Positions 1 through 6,343 are shown, counted from the first letter of the stretch. The stretch is DNA of 7,602 nt from a bacterium (GCA_021157805.1 JAGGVW010000020.1:1-7602), one strand, 5' to 3'. Notes: generated by a model not told the origin, from the sequence alone. Numbers and translations: made by a program.

Positions 1-237
1 ACTTCCTCCTGTTGGTCTTTTGACGCAATGGATATTATTTTTTTTACAGAACTCAATGTTAATCAAACTTTCTGGGTTCTGGTTATATCCAATTGAGACA
101 GAAGAAGGCATCCACTGATAAAATCTTAAAACAGGAGGGGACTTTCTTTCAGAGACAAATTTCCATAAAGCAAAATCAATCCCCATATTTATTGAAGGAT
201 TTTCCTTCCCGCTTATAATAATCCGCCAGATATCCAT
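1..237 (-). CDS. Lipoate-protein ligase A / LipM-like acyltransferase, N-terminal part (cut by window edge)
   Basis: Reading the minus strand from ATG at 237-235 gives 79 open codons running off the left edge. The protein begins MDIWRIIISGKENPSINMGI and continues with LRFYQWMPSSVSIGYNQNPE at residues 37-56, then KRPTGGS at 73-79. These match the start of the BPL/LplA/LipB catalytic domain: the NMxID segment, the RFYxWxPxxxSiGYxQ segment and the RRxTGG lipoyl/octanoyl-binding motif (KRPTGG here). Family members transfer lipoate or octanoate to the lysine of lipoyl domains (E2 subunits, GcvH) in the cytoplasm. Ligase and octanoyltransferase cannot be told apart without the C-terminal half. An in-frame stop at 252-250 limits the start to 237. 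No strong Shine-Dalgarno is visible. The gene begins 30 bases after the tRNA on the same strand, so one transcript could carry both. It appears unrelated to the plus-strand sugar locus. Confidence 0.85.
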   Translation of the reverse strand, partial: MDIWRIIISGKENPSINMGIDFALWKFVSERKSPPVLRFYQWMPSSVSIGYNQNPESLINIEFCKKNNIHCVKRPTGGS

Positions 238-267
238 AGTTATTTCTTTTTAATTTCTTTCATTAAG

Positions 268-342
268 TGCCCCTGGCCCGACTTGAACGGGCGACACGCG
301 GTTTAGGAAACCGCTGCTCTATCCTTCCTGAGCTACAGGGGC
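268..342 (-). tRNA. tRNA-Arg (anticodon CCT)
   Basis: The minus strand folds into a full cloverleaf. The acceptor stem is GCCCCTG paired with CAGGGGC, the D arm is GCTC/GAGC with a 10-base loop containing GG, the anticodon stem is GCGGT/ACCGC with loop TTCCTAA, the variable loop has 5 bases, and the T arm is GCCCG/CGGGC around TTCAAGT. The anticodon is CCT, which reads the arginine codon AGG. The discriminator base is A at 268. CCA is not encoded, because the following bases are CTT, so the CCA would be added by nucleotidyltransferase. All stems pair perfectly, so the gene looks functional. Confidence 0.97.
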
Positions 343-351
343 TTATTTTAT

Positions 352-380
352 ATTTTAATCTCAACAGAAAATTTTGACAA
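352..380 (-). promoter_or_regulatory. Predicted sigma70-type promoter for tRNA-Arg (and lipoate ligase gene)
   Basis: On the minus strand, TTGTCA (380-375) is followed after exactly 17 bases by TAAAAT (357-352). The expected start point is near 345, a few bases before the mature tRNA 5' end at 342. The -35 box overlaps, on the opposite strand, the first TTGACA (374-379) of the tandem repeat in front of the regulator, so the two divergent transcription units share this DNA. Confidence 0.6.
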
Positions 381-448
381 TAATTTTATAATGTATACTT
401 TTCAAAAAAATTTGACAAGAAATTTTTCATATGGTATACTAGGCAAAA
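373..448 (+). repeat. Diverged tandem repeat containing promoter-like units
   Basis: Copy 1 (373-407) and copy 2 (411-448) follow the same order: TTTGACAA, AA, TTTT, ATA, TG, TATACT, three variable bases, CAAAA. Copy 2 is 3 bases longer, all between the TTGACA and TATACT boxes. That gives 17-base spacing in copy 2 and 14-base spacing in copy 1, so only copy 2 is a well-spaced promoter. The similarity runs over the whole unit and not only the promoter boxes, which suggests a local duplication. Confidence 0.6.
412..440 (+). promoter_or_regulatory. Strong sigma70-type promoter with extended -10 for the regulator gene
   Basis: TTGACA (412-417), a 17-base spacer and TATACT (435-440), with TG at 432-433 one base before the -10, make a near-ideal extended -10 promoter. 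The predicted transcription start is about 446-448, which coincides with the ATG at 448. The mRNA may therefore be leaderless or nearly so. The palindrome GTATAC (434-439) overlaps the -10 box and recurs at 393-398, so it is a candidate operator core for autoregulation. Confidence 0.75.
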
Positions 449-1500
449 TGAAAATTTCTCTCTGGAAAGAAATTGAGAATAATCTTAAAGAAGAAATTAA
501 AGAAAGAAAATTAAAAAATGGGGACAGGTTTTATTCAATTAAAGAGGTATGCAATAAATTTAAAATAAGTTCTATCACAGCAAAAAGAGTTTTTTATGAA
601 CTTGAAAGGGAAGGTTGGATAAAGAAAATAAAAGGTAAAGGGAGTTTTATTGTAAAAAATAGTGAACCGGTAAAAATAAATTTGATATTCCCGGATGAGT
701 CCCCATCACGAGAAACAAAAATTGCTCCATATCCAGTTATTGAAATCTTTAAAGGTCTGCAAAAAGGAGCAGAAGAAACTGATGTTGAAATTGAAAGTTT
801 CTCAGATTTATCTTTCTGGAATAATATATATGGGGAAATTTTTATTATAGTGAGTGATTTTAAGGAAGAAGATTTGGAAAAGTGGAAAGAAAATAATCTT
901 ACGATTCTTCTACATACTCCTGATGTAAAAGAAGATTTTTCTGGAGTTTATGTTGATTTTAAGAGAGGAAGTTATAAGGCAGTGAAATATTTAATCTCTC
1001 TCGGTCATAGAAGGATAGGGTTTATTACAGGACTTATTACAAATCCATGGTTAACTTCAAGATTTAAAGGATACCAGAATGCTCTCAGGAATAGTGATAT
1101 TAAACTTGACTGGACTTTAATAAAGGAAACCACTTCTTTAAAAAAAGAGGAAATTGAGGAAAAAATAGAAGAACTTCTTTCTTTAAAAAATCCACCGACA
1201 GCAATTTTTGCCACAAATGATAAAAGGGCTCTTCAGATTTTAGAATACTGCCAGAAGAAAAATATAAAAGTCCCGGATGAAATTTCAGTGATTGGGTATG
1301 ATAATATTCCAGAAACAGAAATGTCAAATCCTCCTCTTACTACAGTAGATACCCATCTTTTTAAAGCAGGAAAAGAAGCGATATATCTTGTTTTGAAAAT
1401 CCTTCATACAAAAGAGAAAAAGAAAGTTGAAAAAGTTATAATCCAGCCAGATGTTGTTATCAGAAAATCCTGTAAAAATATAAAGGGAGGTGAGGGATGA
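448..1500 (+). CDS. GntR-type HTH / LacI-type ligand-binding transcriptional regulator (AraR-like architecture)
   Basis: This is a 350-residue cytoplasmic DNA-binding regulator. Residues 4-70 form a GntR winged helix: the recognition region is [20 protein letters not shown] (30-49), followed by the wing [12 protein letters not shown]. Residues 75-340 resemble the LacI/periplasmic-binding-protein sensor domain (Peripla_BP_3 type), with [15 protein letters not shown] (181-195), AIFATND (252-258) and [15 protein letters not shown] (276-290). This GntR-LacI chimera is known from Bacillus AraR and usually represses sugar genes until a sugar binds. The frame is open from ATG 391, but that ATG lies upstream of the promoter at 412-440, and the 19 extra residues precede the domain. 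ATG 448 is therefore chosen. Its only ribosome-site candidate is AGG at 441-443. The stop overlaps the pseudopilin start (ATGA), implying translational coupling. The effector cannot be read from the sequence. Confidence 0.9.
   Translation: MKISLWKEIENNLKEEIKERKLKNGDRFYSIKEVCNKFKISSITAKRVFYELEREGWIKKIKGKGSFIVKNSEPVKINLIFPDESPSRETKIAPYPVIEIFKGLQKGAEETDVEIESFSDLSFWNNIYGEIFIIVSDFKEEDLEKWKENNLTILLHTPDVKEDFSGVYVDFKRGSYKAVKYLISLGHRRIGFITGLITNPWLTSRFKGYQNALRNSDIKLDWTLIKETTSLKKEEIEEKIEELLSLKNPPTAIFATNDKRALQILEYCQKKNIKVPDEISVIGYDNIPETEMSNPPLTTVDTHLFKAGKEAIYLVLKILHTKEKKKVEKVIIQPDVVIRKSCKNIKGGEG
1485..1493 (+). promoter_or_regulatory. Strong Shine-Dalgarno for the pseudopilin gene
   Basis: GGGAGGTGA lies inside the last codons of the regulator, with GGAGG (1486-1490) six bases before ATG 1497. 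It is nearly a full match to the 16S rRNA 3' end and is the best ribosome binding site in the window. It suggests that the pseudopilin is made at a higher rate than the regulator from the same mRNA. Confidence 0.8.
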
Positions 1501-2105
1501 AGAGAAAATTTCTAAAACTACATGGTTTCACATTAATTGAGTTGCTGGTAGTTATAGCGATCATAGCGATTCTTGCAGCAATGTTGCTACCAGCATTAAG
1601 GCAAGCAAGAGAAAAAGCAAGACAGGCAGTATGTATGAATAATCTTCGCCAGATTGGGATGGCTATGATAACGTATGCTGATGATTGTAATGGGTGGCTG
1701 CCAGCTCCTCGTTTTTCTCACAACTTTCCATATGATTGGAGAAGGGGTCCTGAACAATTTGTAGTGCACTATCTTGGGAATTGGGCCTTAGTTAATTGTC
1801 CATCCATTAAGAGATATGAAACGATAACTTATGGTCCTAACCCAAGAGAATATATTTATTATGGAGGGGGGTTATCTTCAGCATATTGGCCATATGCACC
1901 GAAAAGATTAAAAGATCCTCCAACTTGGATTTTGGTTGGAGATATGGCTTGTACCAGCGGTGGTTGGTCAAATCATACTTCAGGTGGAGAGATACTCGGT
2001 GCTAACTGGTGTTACTTAGGTGGTCATGTAGAGTGGAAAACAAAAGATGGACTGAATGGGAGCACCATGAGAGCGGGGATAACATATATCTATCCTCTTC
2101 CATAA
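1497..2105 (+). CDS. Type II secretion PulG-like pseudopilin (prepilin N-terminal cleavage/methylation domain, H-X9-DG type)
   Basis: This 202-residue protein has a short basic leader [10 protein letters not shown] and then [20 protein letters not shown]. That is a class III signal with prepilin peptidase cleavage predicted after G10, N-methylation at F11 and the conserved glutamate E15. The hydrophobic helix spans 11-33, followed by the usual amphipathic [20 protein letters not shown] with an RQIGMAM segment. The soluble part has five cysteines and ends with a [14 protein letters not shown] segment (168-181), corresponding to the NvlFxDGHVeW end of the DUF1559/H-X9-DG family, with the usual D replaced by G. 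The length is normal for the family. No secretion ATPase, platform protein or prepilin peptidase is in the window, so it is an orphan copy of the kind that is highly multiplied in PVC-type bacteria. It overlaps the regulator by 4 bases. Its role is unknown; surface display or assistance in export is inference. Confidence 0.92.
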   Translation: MKRKFLKLHGFTLIELLVVIAIIAILAAMLLPALRQAREKARQAVCMNNLRQIGMAMITYADDCNGWLPAPRFSHNFPYDWRRGPEQFVVHYLGNWALVNCPSIKRYETITYGPNPREYIYYGGGLSSAYWPYAPKRLKDPPTWILVGDMACTSGGWSNHTSGGEILGANWCYLGGHVEWKTKDGLNGSTMRAGITYIYPLP

Positions 2106-2202
2106 AATAAAGATGAGAACATCTATAATTAAGATGGGAAAAATGGAAGATAGAAAATAGAGAAATTTTCCCTGAGGATTTATGGAGAGATTAAGAGCGG
2201 TA

Positions 2203-2230
2203 TTGAGTTTTGAAAATGTAATCATATTAA
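2203..2230 (+). promoter_or_regulatory. Possible internal promoter before the DUF4838 gene
   Basis: TTGAGT (2203-2208), a 16-base spacer and TATTAA (2225-2230) would start a transcript near 2237. That leaves a leader of about 42 bases with the Shine-Dalgarno for ATG 2279. Such matches arise easily in AT-rich DNA, so support is modest. No convincing terminator is present between the pseudopilin and this site, so readthrough from the upstream promoter is also likely. Confidence 0.35.
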
Positions 2231-2265
2231 ATGAAAAAGAACCAGAAAAATTTGAAAAAAGAAAA

Positions 2266-2273
2266 AAGGAGAG
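2266..2273 (+). promoter_or_regulatory. Shine-Dalgarno that decides the DUF4838 protein start
   Basis: AAGGAGAG has its GGAG core at 2268-2271, seven bases before ATG 2279, which is standard spacing. The in-frame ATG at 2231 has no purine-rich ribosome site before it. This favours 2279 (or the adjacent ATG at 2282) as the start. Confidence 0.7.
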
Positions 2274-2278
2274 ATAGA

Positions 2279-5167
2279 ATGATGGAAAAAGTGATTTTGG
2301 ATTTTTGGAAGGCGGGTAAAAAGGGAGTTAATTTCTATTGGAAAAATTGTTTCTTTTTTCTTTTTGGCATTGGATTATTGTTTATTTTAGAACTTCCTGT
2401 AGAAAGTATGGAGATAAATAGTCAAACAGATTATACTATTGTGATAGGTAGAGAGGTTTCTCCCATAGCGAAATTTGCTGCTGAGGAGTTACAGCATTAT
2501 TTAAAAAAGATTGTTAGCAGAACCTTTCCTATTAAAAAGGATACTTATTCCTTTTCTTCTTCAGATAAATTAATATTAGTGGGTAAAAGTAAATATACTA
2601 AGAGTTTGGAAGAAGAAGTAGATAAACTTTATCCAGAAGGTTTTATAATTAAAACTAAAGGGAATAATCTTTTCCTTTTAGGAGAAGATTTAGCTAAAGA
2701 GGTGGACTTTTCCCATCCCATACCATTTTCGGTAGGAGCTTCTCATAAAGGAACTCTCTTTGCGGTGTATGAATTTTTGGAAAAATACTGTGGAGTCAGA
2801 TGGTTTTGGCCTGGAGAGAGCGGAGAAATTATTCCTAAAAAAAAGAATATTTGCCTTGGGGAAATCCACATTAAAGAAAAACCCGATTTTATCAGTAGAA
2901 ATTTCTGGTGGTGTGGAGTTCGTCTATCTCCGAAATTAGCCAAAGCTTGGGCTTTGTGGCAAATGCGGGCTCTCAGACAAGGATATGGTTTTGAGTTGGG
3001 ATTTCGTGGTGGCTGGGGTCATAGCTGGGGATGTTATCTGGAGGGGAACAAGTATTATAAAGAACATCCAGAATATTATGCTTTAATTGGCGGTTCAAGA
3101 AAACCTCTGGTAGGGAAGAATCCTATGGATTTAAGAAATCAGATATGTACAAGCAATCCTGAGGTTGTTAAACTATTTGTGGAAAAGATAAGAAAGATGT
3201 ATGAACCGACTTCTAAAGCTGTCGTGTCTATATCCCCAAATGATGGTGGTGGATTTTGTGAATGTGCTAATTGTAAAGCCTTAGATCATCCTGAACTTTA
3301 TGGTCCAGGAGACAACCTATGGCGGGAAGATAGACCTGTATTAAGCGATAGAATCATGACTTTTGCTAATGCTATTGCTAAGGAGGTTAAAAAAACACAT
3401 CCCAATCTCTTTTTGGGAATCTTGGCTTATACCTATAATTTCACTCCCCCGAAGTCAGTAGAAAAGCTGGAAGATAATATTATTATTGCTATATCCCAAA
3501 TTAGTCAGTCTTATGTGGTAGATGAGGAATATAAAAACAAAATAAGAAAAGCAATAGAGGGTTGGAGTAAAATTGCCAAACAATTTAGAATTTCAGAACA
3601 TTATGGAGATAGAGAGATATCTTCTCAGCTTATGACTAAAGTTATTGCGGAGGACATTCCTTATCTTAAACAAAAAGGATGTGTAGGGCTATGGACCCAG
3701 ATTGTTCCCCATGTGATTCCTAATCATTTAAATTACTATGTGGCGGCTAGGTTGATGTGGAATACCAATTTAAAATTGAAAGATCTCTTAGAAGATTATT
3801 ATACAAAAGCCTATGGAAAGGCAACTTCCACAATGAAGCAATACTTCACCTTTATGGAAGAACGTTTCCTAAAAAGAAAGGCGAAAGGTTGGGGTGAAGG
3901 CGTAATTCCTCAATGGTGGAGCCAGGAGGCGATAGAAAAAGGTTATCAATACCTTAATAAGGCTTTAAATATAGCCCAAGATGAAAAAGTAAAACAAAGG
4001 ATTAAAATTATCCTTATTTCTCATCAGTTTACGGATAAAGGGGCGAAATTTTTCCGAGCTTGTCAGGAATTGAGCGATATTGGGGTTGATCTCTATATAC
4101 ATGGCTATCGGCCTAAACAAAGGAGAAAAGCTGATTTATTAGAAAAAAAGGAAATAGCAGAGAGAGCTTACCAAAGATATAATGAATATAGAACATTTTT
4201 AAAGAAGCTTGAAAATATCCCTGGTTTCTCGCCAAATTTAATCTATCTTTGGGATAAACAGAGGAAATGGGGAGAAACCATAAGGAATTATTATCATCTC
4301 TATGCAGCTGAGAAATCAGGGAAAATAGTTTTTGAAGAGAATTTTGAATACCCCCTTTTGGGAAGAATATTATGGTTGGGTAAAAACGAGAAATTTGAAG
4401 AAAACTGGGTCAGAGAAGAAAAATTATTTACTGGTGTTACTCCTAAATTAGATTTTACTCTATTCTTTAAAGGTATCTCACAAATAGATGAGTTAAAAAT
4501 AATTAATGAAGAAGGAGTGGTAGTATTTAAGGAAGGGTTTGAAAGTGTATTGCGAGATGGTTGGAGAATAAATAGTAATAACTACCGATTCATAGACGAA
4601 AAACCTTTTGCAGGAAGATTTTGTTTGCAAGGAGAAAATATGAATATCACTCGATGGATTTACAAGTTATCACCTGGGAAAAAGTACCATGTTTCTTTCT
4701 ACCGTCGAGGAGAACCAATTTCTATAAGGATGAGGTTTGCCACCAATAAGGGATTTCTACCAACTTGGCGTTGTTCACCTGACACGGGAGTAGAGATAGG
4801 AGGTGATAATCCTTTTGAAGGGAAGGGCTGTGCATATGTGAAGACCGAAGAGAAAGCTAAAATCCTTAGTAAATGGATTTATCATCTCTCATCTGGGAAA
4901 AAATACTACATAAAGTTCCATTATAGAGTGAAAAAAACTACGAGGAGCCCCGAGTTAAGAATAAGATTTATAAAAGATAGGGATTTCTTACCTCCTTCGG
5001 AAACTATCTGGTTAAGGCAAAAGCGTTCTATAGAGGAAGGGAAATGGGAAAGGTTAGACAAATTCTTTAATTTACCAGAGAATGTAGAACCGAAACTTTA
5101 TCTTACTATCATCTTTCCTCCCCAAGGAGAATATTGGATAGATCATCTTACTTTAGAAGAATTCTAA
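2279..5167 (+). CDS. Exported DUF4838 glycoside-hydrolase-like protein with duplicated C-terminal beta modules
   Basis: This is a 962-residue protein from ATG 2279. Residues 1-43 look like a signal peptide with a long basic n-region, a hydrophobic core at about 24-39 (CFFFLFGIGLLFI) and a VES signal peptidase site before residue 44. Residues 50-200 resemble the alpha/beta domain that precedes catalytic barrels in GH20- and GH67-type enzymes, including AAEELQHYLKK and GTLFAVYEFLEKY (from G158) followed by GVRWFWPGE. About 200-560 is DUF4838: GGWGHSWGCY (H248), HPEYYALIGG, SPNDGGGFCECANC (S319-C332, with D322) and SEHYGDRE. About 570-680 is a helical linker. From 682 on there are beta-rich modules with an internal repeat, probably carbohydrate-binding. 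DUF4838 has no function that I know to be proven; a glycan-degrading role is inferred from fold and context. It lies 39 bases upstream of the M14 gene, probably co-transcribed. Confidence 0.85.
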   Translation: MMEKVILDFWKAGKKGVNFYWKNCFFFLFGIGLLFILELPVESMEINSQTDYTIVIGREVSPIAKFAAEELQHYLKKIVSRTFPIKKDTYSFSSSDKLILVGKSKYTKSLEEEVDKLYPEGFIIKTKGNNLFLLGEDLAKEVDFSHPIPFSVGASHKGTLFAVYEFLEKYCGVRWFWPGESGEIIPKKKNICLGEIHIKEKPDFISRNFWWCGVRLSPKLAKAWALWQMRALRQGYGFELGFRGGWGHSWGCYLEGNKYYKEHPEYYALIGGSRKPLVGKNPMDLRNQICTSNPEVVKLFVEKIRKMYEPTSKAVVSISPNDGGGFCECANCKALDHPELYGPGDNLWREDRPVLSDRIMTFANAIAKEVKKTHPNLFLGILAYTYNFTPPKSVEKLEDNIIIAISQISQSYVVDEEYKNKIRKAIEGWSKIAKQFRISEHYGDREISSQLMTKVIAEDIPYLKQKGCVGLWTQIVPHVIPNHLNYYVAARLMWNTNLKLKDLLEDYYTKAYGKATSTMKQYFTFMEERFLKRKAKGWGEGVIPQWWSQEAIEKGYQYLNKALNIAQDEKVKQRIKIILISHQFTDKGAKFFRACQELSDIGVDLYIHGYRPKQRRKADLLEKKEIAERAYQRYNEYRTFLKKLENIPGFSPNLIYLWDKQRKWGETIRNYYHLYAAEKSGKIVFEENFEYPLLGRILWLGKNEKFEENWVREEKLFTGVTPKLDFTLFFKGISQIDELKIINEEGVVVFKEGFESVLRDGWRINSNNYRFIDEKPFAGRFCLQGENMNITRWIYKLSPGKKYHVSFYRRGEPISIRMRFATNKGFLPTWRCSPDTGVEIGGDNPFEGKGCAYVKTEEKAKILSKWIYHLSSGKKYYIKFHYRVKKTTRSPELRIRFIKDRDFLPPSETIWLRQKRSIEEGKWERLDKFFNLPENVEPKLYLTIIFPPQGEYWIDHLTLEEF
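4604..5164 (+). repeat. Internal duplication encoding two related C-terminal modules
   Basis: Module A begins at PFAGRFC (P776) and module B at PFEGKGC (P845). Both continue with W-I-Y-x-LS-x-GKKY (W793 and W866), then a strand ending in R-F, then a (G/D)FLP segment. Similarity is also visible in the DNA (atggattta...tctgggaaaaa-type matches at 4654-4684 and 4873-4905). Module B goes on to a W-E-R-L...YWIDHLTLEEF end typical of jelly-roll binding domains, while module A lacks this end and runs straight into B. Module A is thus probably shortened. Confidence 0.65.
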
Positions 5168-5206
5168 TGAATCCTTATATGGCGAGAATCTTAAAATAGG
5201 CAAAAG

Positions 5207-6343
5207 ATGGAAAGAAAGAAAATTTCAATTAGGGTAGGTTTTGACGGAAGTTGTCCAAATAATAAAGAAGGGGTAAAGAGAGTTTCTTCACACCACTTTC
5301 TCGTTTATCCTTCTTGGAGAGATAAAAAACTTGGTAGTGAAGAAAAAAAGGGTATGGGTTTTCGTCTTGGATTTAAAGTAATTAATAGAGGAGAAGAAAA
5401 AAGAAAAATAACTATTGAAATTGACTGGGAGGATGAAAAGAAAAAATTTATGGGATATAGAGATTTTGTTTTTTTAAAACATAAAGAAGAAAATGATTGG
5501 AAACTTATTCCATTAAAGATTAAAGAAAGTTTTTCCATTCTTGAATACTCTTTTCCTGCTGGTGAAACACTTGTTTACTTGAATTCAAAGTACAGCTATA
5601 CTGATTACATTAATTTCCTCAGAAGAACCCGGAAAAGAAATATGGAAGTGGAAAAAGTAGGTGAAAGCGAAGAAGGGAGGGATATACACCTGATAAGAAC
5701 AGGAGAGGGAGAAAGGAAGGTTTTGATTATAAGTAGAAACCATGCTTATGAAACAGCGGGAAATTATTGTATTGAAGGGATGGTTAACTATCTTTCAGAA
5801 AAGAATTATTTCACCGAATATTTCTTGAAAAACTTCACTTTTTATTTTATCCCAATGACAAATCCTGATGGAGTTTTTCATGGATACAGCAGATTAACTC
5901 CATCTGGAACCGACCTTAATAGAATTTTTACAGTGAGAGATAAGGCATGGGAAACATTGAAAAATGTAATAGATACGGTGAAACCAGACCTCTTTGTTAA
6001 TATCCATAACTGGATGAATAAATTTATTGATGGTCTTTTATGTTTTAATAGAGATTTTGCTGAGAAAATCATTTTTTATATGCCAGACCAGAAGGAATAT
6101 GGAAAAAAATGGTTTGTAGAGAGTAAAAAGGAATATTTTAAAAGAGTTAAAAAGAAACATGTTTTAAAGAAAGATTACTCATGGAAAGATTACTGTGAAG
6201 AAAAATTTGGTTCTTACGCTCTTGTTGTTGAGTTCCCGTGGTTTGGAAGGAATGTATCAATTATGAAGAAGACGGGAAGTGAATTTTTAAAAAGTGTTTT
6301 ACTGGCATATCTTGAGGATACCGGGAAAGAAAAAAATGGGTGA
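5207..6343 (+). CDS. M14 family zinc carboxypeptidase, cytosolic carboxypeptidase (CCP)-like
   Basis: The protein is 378 residues with no signal peptide or membrane segment, so it is predicted to be cytoplasmic. Residues 1-140 form a beta-rich N-terminal domain like that before the catalytic domain of CCP-type enzymes. The catalytic domain follows: SRNHAYETAGN supplies zinc ligands H179 and E182, IPMTNPDGV (N219-G222) and SGTDLNRIF (D236-R239) are M14 substrate-site motifs, VNIHNW gives the third zinc ligand H267, and LVVEFPWF gives the catalytic glutamate E342. The active-site set is complete, so it should be a working metallohydrolase that removes a C-terminal or amide-linked amino acid. 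The usual CCP HPGE is HAYE here. The start at 5207 has only a weak AGG (5198-5200). It follows the DUF4838 gene by 39 bases and overlaps the next gene by 8. The substrate is unknown; a glycan-linked peptide or amide is an inference from the neighbours. Confidence 0.85.
   Translation: MERKKISIRVGFDGSCPNNKEGVKRVSSHHFLVYPSWRDKKLGSEEKKGMGFRLGFKVINRGEEKRKITIEIDWEDEKKKFMGYRDFVFLKHKEENDWKLIPLKIKESFSILEYSFPAGETLVYLNSKYSYTDYINFLRRTRKRNMEVEKVGESEEGRDIHLIRTGEGERKVLIISRNHAYETAGNYCIEGMVNYLSEKNYFTEYFLKNFTFYFIPMTNPDGVFHGYSRLTPSGTDLNRIFTVRDKAWETLKNVIDTVKPDLFVNIHNWMNKFIDGLLCFNRDFAEKIIFYMPDQKEYGKKWFVESKKEYFKRVKKKHVLKKDYSWKDYCEEKFGSYALVVEFPWFGRNVSIMKKTGSEFLKSVLLAYLEDTGKEKNG

Noticed and set aside
268..342. tRNA-Arg as an integration site for a mobile island
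   Set aside because: The plus-strand genes lie on the 5' side of the tRNA, no copy of the tRNA 3' end is found elsewhere in the window, and there is no integrase.
391..447. Longer N-terminus for the regulator starting at ATG 391
   Set aside because: This stretch contains the best promoter in the window, and the added 19 residues precede the GntR domain without resembling it.
1005..1327. Minus-strand open frames inside the regulator and similar ones inside other genes
   Set aside because: They mirror well-supported plus-strand genes and show no recognisable domains or ribosome sites.
2111..2124. Hairpin AGATG-AGAA-CATCT after the pseudopilin as a terminator
   Set aside because: The stem has only five mostly weak pairs and no T-run follows.
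2113..2160. 15-codon frame MRTSIIKMGKMEDRK between the pseudopilin and the DUF4838 gene
   Set aside because: Too short, no ribosome site, easily explained by chance in AT-rich DNA.
2231..2278. Longer N-terminus for the DUF4838 protein starting at ATG 2231
   Set aside because: No ribosome site precedes it, while ATG 2279 has a well-placed AAGGAGAG; the extra lysine-rich residues add nothing to the signal peptide.
6294..6335. Longer N-terminus for the oxidoreductase starting at ATG 6294
   Set aside because: Fourteen extra residues would precede the Rossmann strand, and they come from the frame overlapping conserved M14 coding sequence.
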